From contig CAWIAG010000004.1 in NCBI GenBank assembly GCA_963834015.1, forward strand, positions 2,046,001-2,110,000: DNA of 64,000 nt. Direction: 5' to 3'. The notes beneath the pieces are model-generated. The model was not told the origin of the DNA, ran no database searches, and was given only the letters and a program-made list of their open reading frames with translations. Made by a program: the position numbers and the translations under genes. This DNA is from FEN-1297 sp963834015. GTDB lineage: Bacteria; Bacteroidota; Ignavibacteria; Ignavibacteriales; Ignavibacteriaceae. Positions 26,915-36,192 of this stretch are shown in pieces. Positions within the stretch are counted from its first letter, which is position 1. The number at the start of each line of letters is the position of its first letter.

Positions 26915-27634
26915 ATGAATTTAGATGTACTTGTGTTTGCGGCACATCCCGATGATGCCGAACTTTCAATGGGTGGAACAATCGCTAAATTAACTTCAAA
27001 TAATCTTAAAGTCGGTATGATAGACATGACTGAGGGGGAACTTGGTACAAGAGGTACTCCCGAGACTAGGCAGAAAGAAGCATTCCAGGCAGCAATAATT
27101 CTAAAAGCTGCTATAAGAGAAAACTTGAAGATACCTGACGGATACATAAAATATAGTAAAGAAAATCTTCTAAAAGTAATTATGACTATCAGGAGGTACA
27201 AACCTAAAATTATTTTTGCACCTTATTTTAATGACCGGCACCCCGATCACATAGATGCCAGCCGGCTTGTTAAGCGGGCAATGTTCTCAACCGGCCTTGC
27301 AAAAATAAAAACATTTGATAAAGAAGTTGCTCAGGATTGTTTCCGTCCGCGGAAACTTTATTATTATATGCAAACTTACACATTTGAACCTTCTTTTATT
27401 ATTGATATTACAGAAAGTTTTGAAACAAAAATGAAAGCTGTAAAATCGTATTCCTCTCAGTTTCATAATCCAAAGAGCCCTGATCCGGAAACATTTATCA
27501 GCAGGCCGGAATTTATAAAGTATGTTGAATCCCGTTCACAGTTTTATGGCTTCCAGATAGGAAAACTGTTTGGCGAACCATTCTTTTGCGAAGAAAAAAT
27601 TGAATTGGATTTTGTGAATATGCTCAAAGCATAA
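26915..27634 (+). CDS. bshB1: Bacillithiol biosynthesis deacetylase BshB1
   Basis: A 239-residue zinc-dependent LmbE/PIG-L deacetylase that removes the acetyl group from GlcNAc-malate in bacillithiol synthesis. The metal site AAHPDDAELSMGG is complete. TEGELGTRGTPETR is a strong BshB1 signature, and the second histidine motif is NDRHPDHIDA. The length is normal. It implies that this organism makes bacillithiol as its low-molecular-weight thiol; the other genes (bshA, bshC) are not in the window. The gene stands alone, divergent from the amidohydrolase. Confidence 0.93.
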   Translation: MNLDVLVFAAHPDDAELSMGGTIAKLTSNNLKVGMIDMTEGELGTRGTPETRQKEAFQAAIILKAAIRENLKIPDGYIKYSKENLLKVIMTIRRYKPKIIFAPYFNDRHPDHIDASRLVKRAMFSTGLAKIKTFDKEVAQDCFRPRKLYYYMQTYTFEPSFIIDITESFETKMKAVKSYSSQFHNPKSPDPETFISRPEFIKYVESRSQFYGFQIGKLFGEPFFCEEKIELDFVNMLKA

Positions 27635-27673
27635 AACATTTTGCACTTATCTTTAATTATGAACCGGCTGATT

Positions 27674-28348
27674 TCATTTAATTAAGTTGTAGATGTTTTT
27701 TTCAAAATGCTGATAATCCTTTGTTGTCTGCCAGTACCCTCCCCATTGCCAGCCTCTTTTAAGAAACGCTTTAACTACAACAGATTTAGCCGTCAGAGTT
27801 CCCGGTCTTGAGGGATCGTAAACTATAGCCGGGGGAGAAGCTATACCATGTTTTAACTGCGGGTTAAGAAGCGGATTAATATCTATTGCGATGCCTTTTG
27901 CATGTGAAGAAATGAGTTTTGTATTTTTAACAGTTCTGTAATTGAATGCAGAAGAATTGTTGTCTTCCATGGATGCAATGTCCGACCAGTTGTATTTTAT
28001 AATAGGAATTACTTTATTAACTGGGAAATGCGAGTTCTCTATCTCTTTAAATATATTGATTATATCTTTCCCAAGTTCTTTCCTTATAACTACCTGCCCT
28101 TTATGAAGTTTGTTATCAAACGAATAATAATTAACCGTAACAATTGTCAAATTCTTTTGTAAAGATTCCGGAATTGTGTTATCGGCAAGAGCTTGCTTAA
28201 TTGTTATATCGGAATCGGTAATTACCCTGTCTTCATTTGATAAAATTATTCCAAAATTATTTTTTATTAAAATCAGAAAAAATAAAATTATAATTATTGA
28301 AATTATAATATGCCTTTTTTCAAGGATTTTTGTTGCTATATTACTCAT
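27674..28348 (-). CDS. M15-family peptidase (D-Ala-D-Ala carboxypeptidase-like), membrane-anchored
   Basis: A 224-residue protein with one N-terminal membrane helix (about 12-32) and a periplasmic peptidase domain. The M15/VanY zinc and catalytic motifs are visible: SSHAKGIAIDINP (His and Asp ligands) and the later WQWGGYW...DYQHFE (catalytic and ligand residues). Such enzymes cut peptide cross-links or stem peptides of peptidoglycan. It converges with bshB1, leaving 39 bases between the stops. No operon partner. Confidence 0.85.
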   Translation of the reverse strand: MSNIATKILEKRHIIISIIIILFFLILIKNNFGIILSNEDRVITDSDITIKQALADNTIPESLQKNLTIVTVNYYSFDNKLHKGQVVIRKELGKDIINIFKEIENSHFPVNKVIPIIKYNWSDIASMEDNNSSAFNYRTVKNTKLISSHAKGIAIDINPLLNPQLKHGIASPPAIVYDPSRPGTLTAKSVVVKAFLKRGWQWGGYWQTTKDYQHFEKNIYNLIK

Positions 28349-28453
28349 AGTGTGGATAAATAAATAAAACTTAGAAATAAAAATGCTAAATTAACTCTTT
28401 AATTTTAAAACTTTATTATTTAAAAATATACAGCTCAAGTTAAGGGATAATTT

Positions 28454-29275
28454 ATGAAAAAAATTTTTGTCTTTATTCTTCTGATCCTTATTGCGGGATG
28501 TTCAAGAAAACCGGAAATAGTGACTCTCAAATCAGGAATTAAGTATTCCGACGACACTGTCGGTACGGGTGCTAAGGCCAGAATTGGCGATTTAGTTAGT
28601 ATTCAATACACTGTATGGCTGCTTCAGGATTCGATTGATATTTTTAAAGACTGGTCACGGGATTCCACTAAAATGCGCTATATAATAGGTACAACAAAAT
28701 TAAGAAGTGAACCGGTAAAATTTATTTTGGACGGGCTTTCATTTATTAAGGGCAGTGAAGAGGGAATAGCGGGTATGAATGCTGGTGGTACAAGAACTAT
28801 AATTCTCCCTGTAGCTGTACCGAATGCTCAGGTGCCAATGGATAAAAAACCGCAGCATCCAAGCCTCAAATTACAGGTTAAACTAATAAGTTGTAAACAA
28901 CCGGTTGGTGTAAAAGCCTGGGTTGTTGATACTACCAAATTCCAGAGTACAAAAGACGGTCTCCGTTATATTATTATTCAGGAGGGGACAGGGCCTAAAA
29001 TTACCGACAGCAATCTCGTAACTGTTAATTATTCCGGTTTCGTGCTGAATGGTGATAAATTTGATAGCTCGGTCGAAAGAGAACAGCCTTTATCCGTCAG
29101 AATAGGCTTTACAAAATTATTAGCAGGCTGGGAAGAAGGACTAAGGCTGTTAAATAAAGGTGCAAAAGCTAAGTTGCTTATGCCTCCGGCATTGGCTTTT
29201 GGCCAAAAGCAGCTTGGTAAAATTCCGCCTAATTCTACAGTGGTGTTTGATGTTGAAATATTGGATATTAAGTAA
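28454..29275 (+). CDS. FKBP-type peptidyl-prolyl isomerase lipoprotein, two FKBP domains
   Basis: A 273-residue lipoprotein with signal peptide and lipobox LIAGC (Cys 16). Two FKBP-fold domains follow. The first (about 30-150) is degenerate: the pocket segments are altered (for example DSIDIFKDWSRDS where the family has GxxFDSS), so it may serve dimerisation or substrate binding. The second (about 165-273) is well conserved (VNYSGFVLNGDKFDSSVER, GWEEGLRLLNKGAKAKLLMPPALAFG, VVFDVEILDI) and should be active. It probably helps fold envelope proteins. It converges with the fructosamine-kinase gene, with only 13 bases between stops. Confidence 0.9.
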   Translation: MKKIFVFILLILIAGCSRKPEIVTLKSGIKYSDDTVGTGAKARIGDLVSIQYTVWLLQDSIDIFKDWSRDSTKMRYIIGTTKLRSEPVKFILDGLSFIKGSEEGIAGMNAGGTRTIILPVAVPNAQVPMDKKPQHPSLKLQVKLISCKQPVGVKAWVVDTTKFQSTKDGLRYIIIQEGTGPKITDSNLVTVNYSGFVLNGDKFDSSVEREQPLSVRIGFTKLLAGWEEGLRLLNKGAKAKLLMPPALAFGQKQLGKIPPNSTVVFDVEILDIK

Positions 29276-29288
29276 AAAACGAATCAAT

Positions 29289-30164
29289 TTACTTTAAATA
29301 GTTATTAATAATATCCATTGCCTGGCAGTAATATCCTTTGCCGAATAGATTCAGATGATTCAGTACATGATATAGTTTATATATATTTTCCCTGTATTCA
29401 TAACCTTGAGGAAGAGGGAAGCATTCGTTGTATGCATTGTAAAATTCTGGTTTGAATCCGCCAAATAGTTTTGTCATTGCTAAATCTGCTTCCCTGTGTC
29501 CGTAATAAACTGCCGGATCGATGAGAACTGGTGCACCGCTTTCATCCACTATGAAATTTCCGCCCCATAGGTCACCGTGAAGAATTGTCGGAGGTTCTTC
29601 ACTACCACCTAATATTTCATAAATCCTTTTTTCCAGCGCAAGAATTCCATCAGTTAATTCAGGAGTTACATATTCGTTCTTTTCAGCCAGTGTATACTGT
29701 ACAAGAAGCCGCTTTGTATAAAAAAAAGTTATCCAGTCATTCTTTTCATCATCACAGGGAATATTTCTTTGTAAGTTGGAACCAATAAAATTATCTTCAT
29801 AAAATCCGAATGTATTCCCTTTAAATTTATGTAGCTCCGCAAATTTAATTCCGAAGTTTTTAAAAAAGTTTTTTGTTTTTGCTCCCGCTTCAATATATTC
29901 CATCAGAATAAAAGATTTCTCGGCTAATATTACACTTGGTACCCTGATTACTGCCGTTTTTTTAAGTTCATTTAAGCCGTTGGCTTCCTTAATGAACATA
30001 TCATTGGAAAATATATAATTCAATTTTAAAAAATAATTGTCGCCGGATTTCATTTCCAATTTAAATGCATCGCTTATACGTCCGCCGGCCACGGGCTTAA
30101 TTGAAATAATTTCACTTCTGGTGTGTTGAATAATTTTTTGTTCAATTTGGGAGTTTAATTTCAT
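29289..30164 (-). CDS. Fructosamine kinase family protein
   Basis: A 291-residue member of the fructosamine/ketosamine-3-kinase family, which phosphorylates sugars attached to protein amines so that they are released (deglycation). Kinase-fold motifs are the N-lobe FLKLNY lysine, the catalytic HGDLWGGNF and the metal-binding Asp in VLIDPAVYYGHREADLAM. The length is normal. It overlaps the upstream LMW phosphatase gene by 23 bases in the same direction. The pairing of this kinase with a low-molecular-weight phosphatase is also seen in other bacteria and fits a repair role for phosphorylated glycated residues. Confidence 0.92.
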   Translation of the reverse strand: MKLNSQIEQKIIQHTRSEIISIKPVAGGRISDAFKLEMKSGDNYFLKLNYIFSNDMFIKEANGLNELKKTAVIRVPSVILAEKSFILMEYIEAGAKTKNFFKNFGIKFAELHKFKGNTFGFYEDNFIGSNLQRNIPCDDEKNDWITFFYTKRLLVQYTLAEKNEYVTPELTDGILALEKRIYEILGGSEEPPTILHGDLWGGNFIVDESGAPVLIDPAVYYGHREADLAMTKLFGGFKPEFYNAYNECFPLPQGYEYRENIYKLYHVLNHLNLFGKGYYCQAMDIINNYLK

Positions 30165-30633
30165 CTTTTACCTTTTTTAATAAGCCGGAACAGCCATCTT
30201 CTAGTATGTTTAATACGTCTTCAAACCCTTGTGGGCCAAGATTATATGGATCAGGTACCCTGTTTACATTAAATTTTTTACAGAATTGCACCATTTTGAA
30301 GATTTTATTTATATAATTTCCCCCTAAATCCTGTAATTTTATATCCTCATAATTTTGGTCATCCATCACAACTATATAATCGAAATTAATAAAATCTTTT
30401 TCAGGGTTAAATAACCTTGATTTGTGAGAAAGGTTATACCCTCGTTTTTCAGCATGCTTTCTCATTCGGTGATCAGGTAACTCTCCGTTATGATAAGGTA
30501 TAGTTCCGGCTGAATCAACATCTATCAATTCTTCCATATTATTTTCTTTGATAATAGATTTCATTATTTCTTCGGCTGCGGGTGAACGGCAAATATTCCC
30601 GAGGCATATAAATAATATCTTTTTATTAGTCAT
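30142..30633 (-). CDS. Low-molecular-weight protein-tyrosine-phosphatase family protein
   Basis: A 163-residue phosphatase. The P-loop FICLGNICRSP (C-x5-R-S) lies at the N-terminus and the general-acid DPY motif (VPDPYN) near the C-terminus; both are needed for catalysis and present. I start it at the ATG at 30633, directly before KKILFICLGN. The frame is open to 30681, but those 16 residues lack family resemblance. It overlaps the fructosamine-kinase gene by 23 bases, so the two are co-expressed. The substrate could be phosphotyrosine or a phosphosugar adduct. Confidence 0.92.
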   Translation of the reverse strand: MTNKKILFICLGNICRSPAAEEIMKSIIKENNMEELIDVDSAGTIPYHNGELPDHRMRKHAEKRGYNLSHKSRLFNPEKDFINFDYIVVMDDQNYEDIKLQDLGGNYINKIFKMVQFCKKFNVNRVPDPYNLGPQGFEDVLNILEDGCSGLLKKVKDEIKLPN

Positions 30634-30715
30634 AAAATGTGTCAATTTGCTTAAGTTTGTTATCAAAATTTCATTTTCCAATTTTAAAAATATATTCTTT
30701 TCGGAAAGATTAAAA

Positions 30716-32221
30716 ATGATTTATAAATTCTTAATCACCTTGGTACTGGTATTAATTTTATCAAATGAAATCATTTCTCAATATATTTATCCCAAAAGGG
30801 AAGTTAGGGGGGTGTGGATTGCTACGGTTGCTGATATTGACTGGCCATCCGACAAAAATGCTCCGCCTAAAAAACAAATGGCTGAATTAAGCAATATGCT
30901 TGATAAACTGGATGCCGCAGGAATAAATACAATATTTTTCCAGGTAAGGACCGAATGTGACGCATTTTATAATTCAAAATATGAACCTTGGTCTTATTGG
31001 CTCACAGGCCGCCAGGGAAAAGCTCCTGAACCATTTTATGATCCGCTTGCATTTGTAATTTCTGAAGCGCATAAAAGAGGTATGGAACTGCATGCCTGGT
31101 TTAATCCTTATAGGGCAGCAAAAACAAACGGCGAATATGAAATTGCTGATAACCATATATCAATCTCTCATCCGGAGTGGATACTAAATTTCAAATCCTT
31201 TAAAATACTTAATCCCGGAATTCCTGAAGTAACGGATTATATTGCTAAGGTTATTTCGGATGTGGTAAGAAGATATGATGTTGACGGTATTCATTTCGAT
31301 GATTACTTTTATCCATACTCCCCCAAAATTACTACACAGGATGCCTCAACATTTGCAAGGTATAAAGGTAAATTTACGAATATTGACGAATGGAGAAGAA
31401 ATAATATAAACAAAATGGTTAAAGAAGTTTATGACTCTATAAAAGCAATAAAGCTTTGGGTTAAATTTGGTATAAGTCCTTTCGGCATTGTTGAAAATAA
31501 GTTTGCCGGAACCAACGGACTTGATTCCTATAACGTATTATACTGTGACCCGGTAACTTGGCTGAAAAATAAAACTGTGGATTATATCCTGCCTCAGCTA
31601 TACTGGGAAATTGGCAGCAAGGCGGCAGATTATGCAAGCCTGCTCCCCTGGTGGTCATTTTCGGCCGGGGAAAGACAGGTTTACGTGGGAATTTTCTCAA
31701 CAAGGATGGCAGCGCCGTCCTATAAAGGCCGGCTAAACGAACTGGAAAAACAAATAGATTTAAGCCGGCAAATGATTAAGACTTATGGAACGGTTTTTTT
31801 CAGTGCTAAATCTATCACTGGAAATTATTCCCACTTTGCTGATTCATTACAATTATATTACAGGTATCCTTCGTTGCTTCCCAAAATGATCTGGATTGAT
31901 TCTGTTCCCCCTTTAACTCCTGTTAATCTTAAAGCTGTCGAAATAGATTCTTCTGTAGTTTTAAGCTGGGAGAAACCTTTACCTGCTTCCGATGGAGACA
32001 CTGCATACAAATATGTTGTGTACAGGTTCGATTACTCTGAACAGGTTAATCTTGAATATGCCTGGCACATATTAAAAATATTGGTGGGGAATCAAACGGT
32101 ATTTACCGATACAACACTCGAAAAAGGGAAATTACAATATACTTATGTTGTAACAGCACTTGACAGGCTTAATAATGAGAGCAATCCGGCAGTGATTAAC
32201 TTATCTTTGAATAGACATTGA
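30716..32221 (+). CDS. GHL10-family (DUF187) glycoside-hydrolase-like secreted protein
   Basis: A 501-residue exported protein. The signal peptide (about 1-22, ending EIISQ) supports the ATG at 30716, preceded by GGAAAG. The main domain (about 25-410) has the GHL10 TIM-barrel signatures: REVRGVWIATV, the QVRTECDAFY strand, ELHAWFNPYR, DGIHFDDYFYP and KFGISPFG. A fibronectin-III-like domain closes the protein (about 412-500). GHL10 proteins are associated with cell-wall or polysaccharide cleavage; exact substrates are mostly unknown. It is divergent from the LMW phosphatase gene. No lipobox or type IX signal was seen. Confidence 0.9.
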   Translation: MIYKFLITLVLVLILSNEIISQYIYPKREVRGVWIATVADIDWPSDKNAPPKKQMAELSNMLDKLDAAGINTIFFQVRTECDAFYNSKYEPWSYWLTGRQGKAPEPFYDPLAFVISEAHKRGMELHAWFNPYRAAKTNGEYEIADNHISISHPEWILNFKSFKILNPGIPEVTDYIAKVISDVVRRYDVDGIHFDDYFYPYSPKITTQDASTFARYKGKFTNIDEWRRNNINKMVKEVYDSIKAIKLWVKFGISPFGIVENKFAGTNGLDSYNVLYCDPVTWLKNKTVDYILPQLYWEIGSKAADYASLLPWWSFSAGERQVYVGIFSTRMAAPSYKGRLNELEKQIDLSRQMIKTYGTVFFSAKSITGNYSHFADSLQLYYRYPSLLPKMIWIDSVPPLTPVNLKAVEIDSSVVLSWEKPLPASDGDTAYKYVVYRFDYSEQVNLEYAWHILKILVGNQTVFTDTTLEKGKLQYTYVVTALDRLNNESNPAVINLSLNRH

Positions 32222-32463
32222 ACTTTAATATATACCTCATCAAAATGGGAGTTCGGTGAATAAAGGTCACCGGAAAAATTATTAGATAAACTTGTTAGTT
32301 TATAAATATTTATCATCTTATGTTTAATTAAAACTTTCAACTTTTGAATCTTCCTTTGCTTTACATAACATACTAAATTGTGGAATTATTATACCTTTAC
32401 AGGCCAAAGTGAATGGCTTTTAAAATTGATCCGGAAATTACCCAAATTGTTTTAGGAGATCTT

Positions 32464-32814
32464 ATGGCCTACGTTATAACAAAATTATGTCTTGATTGTA
32501 TGGATATAGCCTGTACACAAGTTTGCCCTGTAGACTGTATTTATCAGTATAAAGGAGATGATCCTACTATTCCGGGTAATCAATTGTTAATTGATCCCGA
32601 TGAATGTATTGACTGCAATGCATGTGTTCCCGAGTGTCCGTGGGAAGCTATTTTTGAAGAAGAAATGGTACCGGATATCTTCAAAGAGGATACGGAAATA
32701 AATGCACGCATAGTAGGTAAACTGCGGATTGTGCCTAAACGGCCTGATGATCAAAAAATGCCGACTCCCGAAGAAGTTAAAGCTAATAAAAAGAAATGGA
32801 AATTTGAAGAATAA
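32464..32814 (+). CDS. Ferredoxin with two Fe-S clusters (7Fe/8Fe type)
   Basis: A 116-residue electron carrier. The first cysteine group is C9-x2-C12-x4-C17-x3-C21 with C25. The second is CIDCNACVPECPWEAI. This matches the Azotobacter-type [3Fe-4S][4Fe-4S] or 8Fe ferredoxins, and the C-terminal extension (to 116) is typical of the seven-iron group. AGGAG 7 bases before the ATG at 32464 decides the start; the frame is open to 32413, but the first 17 residues lack support. The gene stands alone. The partner enzyme is unknown. Confidence 0.92.
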   Translation: MAYVITKLCLDCMDIACTQVCPVDCIYQYKGDDPTIPGNQLLIDPDECIDCNACVPECPWEAIFEEEMVPDIFKEDTEINARIVGKLRIVPKRPDDQKMPTPEEVKANKKKWKFEE

Positions 32815-32828
32815 AATATACCATTTTA

Positions 32829-32910
32829 GGTAGCCCCGGCATCTAGAGCATGTTTGTCCCGTCAAGGCGGTGGTCCCGGTTCGATCGGAAGGGATCGATA
32901 GACTAACCAA
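32829..32910. repeat. Dispersed GTAGCCCCGG repeat followed by a tRNA-like stretch
   Basis: 32829-32850 shares GTAGCCCCGGCAT and TAGAG with 41399-41419. The following bases contain GGTTCGATC and a perfect TCGATC/GATCGA stem with a 6-base spacer. It resembles part of a tRNA T arm but does not fold as a cloverleaf, so I treat it as a repeat or relic. Confidence 0.4.
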
Positions 32911-33066
32911 ATTTCAGGACTAGAGGATTTACATTATCATAATTATGCATTTAAAAATCCTGATAATCCTAAAATCTGTTTAATCCTGGTTCAGATGATT
33001 TTCAGAGTTAGTCCGGTAGTGAATAATATTCTTATTATTTCCATAACATAAATAAATAATTAATTT

Positions 33067-33492
33067 TTATTCCTCACCCATAATAGTAATAACAATTTTT
33101 CTTAGCCCGCCATAATTGCGGTGCTCACATAAGTAAATTCCCTGCCAGGTTCCCAGATTTAATCTGCCGTCTGTTACCGGAATTGAGACACTGTTTCCTA
33201 TAACTACAGATTTTAAATGTGCAGGCATGTCATCTGAACCTTCAGTGTCATGTTCAAAATAAGGCATATTTTCTGGAATCATTTTGTTGAAATATGATTC
33301 CATATCTGTTCGCACAGTAGGGTCGGCATTTTCATTAATTGTAAGGGAAGCTGAGCTGTGTTTGATAAAAACGTGCATAATACCGGCTTTTATTTTTTTT
33401 ACTTCTAGTATATTCCTGGATATTTCGTCAGTGATTAAATGAAAACCTCTCCTTTTGGGAGCTAAAGCGATTTCTGTTTGATACCATGCCAT
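33067..33492 (-). CDS. YjbQ family protein (UPF0047)
   Basis: A 141-residue member of the widespread YjbQ/UPF0047 family. The conserved metal-site pattern is visible: IKHSSASLTINENADP near residue 45, MPAHLKS, and CEHRNYGG near the C-terminus. Members have been linked to a weak thiamin-phosphate synthase activity, but their true role is unclear. Full length, single gene, no strong ribosome site. Confidence 0.92.
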   Translation of the reverse strand: MAWYQTEIALAPKRRGFHLITDEISRNILEVKKIKAGIMHVFIKHSSASLTINENADPTVRTDMESYFNKMIPENMPYFEHDTEGSDDMPAHLKSVVIGNSVSIPVTDGRLNLGTWQGIYLCEHRNYGGLRKIVITIMGEE

Positions 33493-33761
33493 ATTTATGT
33501 ATACTTAAATGTTATTTTAATTGTTTTACTTTAATTAAGTTAAACAAGTTTACTAAAAGTACCAAAAACCGGCTATATATAAAGTACCGTTACTTTTCAG
33601 ATTTTAGTTTTAATTTAATTTAACTAGTAGACCCTTTCTGAAATTCCTGAACAAGGATAATAATTTTAGCTTTGATCTTAATAACAATTTTAACAATCAT
33701 TAATACGTATATTTCGAAACGATGTTTAACTAACCAGTTATAATGAGGGAGAGATAAAGTT

Positions 33762-34574
33762 ATGTTTGTAGTCGATATTGAACGATTCAGAGCATTATGT
33801 GCACTTTATTTTCTTAATACTATTCAACCTGAAGAACTGGAAGAGCTAAAATCTGCCTTAAACAGCGGTGAAACTGAGCTTAGAAAAATATTTAATCAGG
33901 CAAAAAAAGCTGTAAAAATATCACCGCTCTCCGGAAGATTTATTGATACATATATTGGTGAGAATGAATCTTTTGTAAAAGAGTCAAAATTAAAAGACGT
34001 TTGGAATTATTCGTTTATAAGACTTTTTTTTAGTTACTGGTTCAGTAAATTAAAAATTAGACTTGTACTCGCTATATCGTGCCTGCTGTTTGTTTCACTT
34101 ATTATTATATCCTTCATTACATTCCATTTATCAAATGAATTGAAAGAATTGAAGCAGCAGATGGTTTCGCAATACTCACGTTTGAATACTAAAGAAGAAT
34201 TATTTACACTTTTGCAGTCGAAAGATATAAATGTATTTGATCTGCAGGGCCAAAACATCGATCCTGAAGGTTATGGAAGAATTATCTGGTCTCCTTCCGA
34301 ACATAAAGCGATTCTGCAGGTAGAAGACTTGCCTCCGGCCGGAAAGGGAAAGGTTTACCAGCTTTGGCTTGTAAAGGGTAACGAATATTCGAATAATGGT
34401 TCTGTTACTCTAAAGAGTAGCGACACTGAAAACATCTTTAATATCGGGGATATTCATATTACTGCGAACGACTTAGAATATTCATTTATACTCACGTTGG
34501 AAAAAGAAGGCAATAAAGTAAAACCGGACGGGACGGTTTATCTTATTGGCAATTCGAAATTATCTAATCGTTGA
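33762..34574 (+). CDS. Membrane protein with C-terminal RskA-like anti-sigma domain
   Basis: A 270-residue protein. The cytoplasmic N-terminal part (about 1-95) has the helical ZAS-like region (YFLNTIQPEELEELKSAL) without zinc cysteines. One membrane helix (about 99-122) is followed by a short coiled part and an RskA-like outer domain (about 165-268), with LPPAGKGKVYQLWLVKG as its hallmark. RskA-type proteins hold an ECF sigma factor at the membrane and release it after proteolysis. No sigma-factor gene is adjacent here, so the partner must be elsewhere or the protein has another role. ATG with GAGAGAT upstream. Confidence 0.82.
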   Translation: MFVVDIERFRALCALYFLNTIQPEELEELKSALNSGETELRKIFNQAKKAVKISPLSGRFIDTYIGENESFVKESKLKDVWNYSFIRLFFSYWFSKLKIRLVLAISCLLFVSLIIISFITFHLSNELKELKQQMVSQYSRLNTKEELFTLLQSKDINVFDLQGQNIDPEGYGRIIWSPSEHKAILQVEDLPPAGKGKVYQLWLVKGNEYSNNGSVTLKSSDTENIFNIGDIHITANDLEYSFILTLEKEGNKVKPDGTVYLIGNSKLSNR

Positions 34575-34622
34575 TAATTATAATTGAGGATTTAGGAAAT
34601 TAACTTAAACTATCGTTGGAGT

Positions 34623-35339
34623 TTAACCCTCTGGAACGTGAACTAGAAAATATTCTTTTGCTGATTCACCTATAGATTTCGCTTCAGTTATTGTCATGTG
34701 CAATTCATCTGGAGTGTCTTCATCATGGCCTGCCTCAATTATTGCAAGGTCTGAATTTTTAGCATTTTTAACCAGGTCCGTACAGTAAGCAGTGTCGCCG
34801 CCGTAACAAATATTTAAATCTTCATAGGTAAATTTATATCCAAGCGCCGGAACTAGTTTAGTTGATACTCCATCATGAAGGTATTCTTTATGAATCACAG
34901 GAAACGGTTTTACTCTGACTCCGTTGCTCTTGTAACTTTTACTTCCGGAAATTATATTTAATTTGATTTCATAGGAGATAGTTTTTGAGTAAACCTTCTT
35001 GAATGCTTTATAAATGCTTTCTATTTCCACGCAGTTCTGGGGGAAATGGATTGTCAGAGGCGTTCTTTTGTTCATTACGCGCATGTAAGTAAGCAGCGAC
35101 CAAACTCCACCTATGTGATCATGGTGGCCGTGGGTAATGTATAAATCGGAAATAGTCAGAATTTTTTTCGGGCTAATTTCTCTATTTATATCCCTCAGTA
35201 TTCCGTCCCCGGGGTCAACAATTAAATAATTTTCTCCGGCTTTAATTAAAATACCGGTTGCTATATTAGGAATTGAACAGAAAATCTTAATTGAAAAATT
35301 CTTTTTATGCCATTTTAAAGGATATTTGGGATGAAGCAT
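34623..35339 (-). CDS. Metallo-beta-lactamase-fold hydrolase (RNase Z-like)
   Basis: A 238-residue MBL-fold protein. The metal motif YITHGHHDHIGG (H-x-H-x-D-H), the distal Asp in CYGGDTAYC and later His residues (EAGHDED, HMTITEA, VHVPEG) match the RNase Z/ElaC-type group, although the exosite arm of true tRNase Z is not evident. I start it at the ATG at 35339; the frame is open to 35402, but the extra 21 residues have no family resemblance. It ends unusually early after LVHVPEG, where related proteins usually continue a little, so a short C-terminal loss is possible. It lies just downstream of the Fur/PerR gene in the same direction. Confidence 0.82.
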   Translation of the reverse strand: MLHPKYPLKWHKKNFSIKIFCSIPNIATGILIKAGENYLIVDPGDGILRDINREISPKKILTISDLYITHGHHDHIGGVWSLLTYMRVMNKRTPLTIHFPQNCVEIESIYKAFKKVYSKTISYEIKLNIISGSKSYKSNGVRVKPFPVIHKEYLHDGVSTKLVPALGYKFTYEDLNICYGGDTAYCTDLVKNAKNSDLAIIEAGHDEDTPDELHMTITEAKSIGESAKEYFLVHVPEG

Positions 35340-35449
35340 TGTCAACAATTCTTTCAATATATACTTATTATAACTCTGGAAACGGCTTTGCCGTATACTC
35401 AATTATTTTAAAAAACTGGTGGAAAACACGCCCGTAAAGAATTAGCCCG

Positions 35450-35908
35450 TTAATTCTTATCTTTATAATGCTTGCATGCTTTGGAATTATCGCACCTGGC
35501 AAAAATATTAAAGGAATAGCTTTCAACTTTAAAACCAAGTTCGTTGCATATCTCATCTGGCAGAGCATTAATTTTGGGATTAATGAACTCAACTATTCTT
35601 CCACAATCTACGCAGATTAAATGATCGTGTTTCTGCTTCTTTAAATTAATTTCATACCGTGTTATATTATCACCGAAATTTCGTTTTCCCACTAAGTTGC
35701 ACTCTACTAGTAACTCAAGTGTATTATAAACGGTGGCACGGGAAACTCTTGATTTCTGATTCTTCATCACGATATATAAATCATCCGCCCCGAAATGCCC
35801 TTGATATTCTACCGCAGCATCAAGTACCTCGAATCTTTCCGGTGTTACTCGGTGATTACCGCTTTTTAGAAAATTCTTAAATATTTCTGCAGCTTGTATA
35901 TTTTTCAA
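35450..35908 (-). CDS. Fur-family transcriptional regulator (PerR/Fur type)
   Basis: A 152-residue metal-dependent repressor. The winged-helix DNA-binding domain has the typical SRATVYNTLELLVE recognition segment. The dimerisation domain has HDHLICVDCGRIVEF with the first structural zinc C-x2-C pair and a second pair near the end (CDNSKAC). The length is normal. The residue set does not let me separate iron sensing (Fur) from peroxide sensing (PerR). It is followed in the same direction by an MBL hydrolase after 110 bases. Confidence 0.92.
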   Translation of the reverse strand: MKNIQAAEIFKNFLKSGNHRVTPERFEVLDAAVEYQGHFGADDLYIVMKNQKSRVSRATVYNTLELLVECNLVGKRNFGDNITRYEINLKKQKHDHLICVDCGRIVEFINPKINALPDEICNELGFKVESYSFNIFARCDNSKACKHYKDKN

Positions 35909-36192
35909 TTTATAAACATTGATACTTTAATAGGTAGTTAATTTAAGTCTGAATTTTATTATTTTCAAATTCCCCTGATATTATCATATTGATACATGAC
36001 AAATAATATTGTAAAAAATTATTTATTTATAACTTTTAAATTTACTAAATTTCTACTTGGAATTTATATTAAACTGGGACTTGAGTTTATATATAGCTAT
36101 TCTAAATTCTTATTATTAAGAGAATAAATAATTTTTTTTAATTTATAAAAAAAAATTATTTTTTTGTAAATTTTTATGTTCTCTACTTCAAG

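Noticed and set aside
32840..32890. Possible tRNA gene
   Set aside because: GGTTCGATC is present, but the T stem, anticodon stem and acceptor stem do not pair.
35368..35592. 74-codon open frame on the minus strand
   Set aside because: It overlaps the Fur/PerR gene end in another frame and lacks any recognisable feature.
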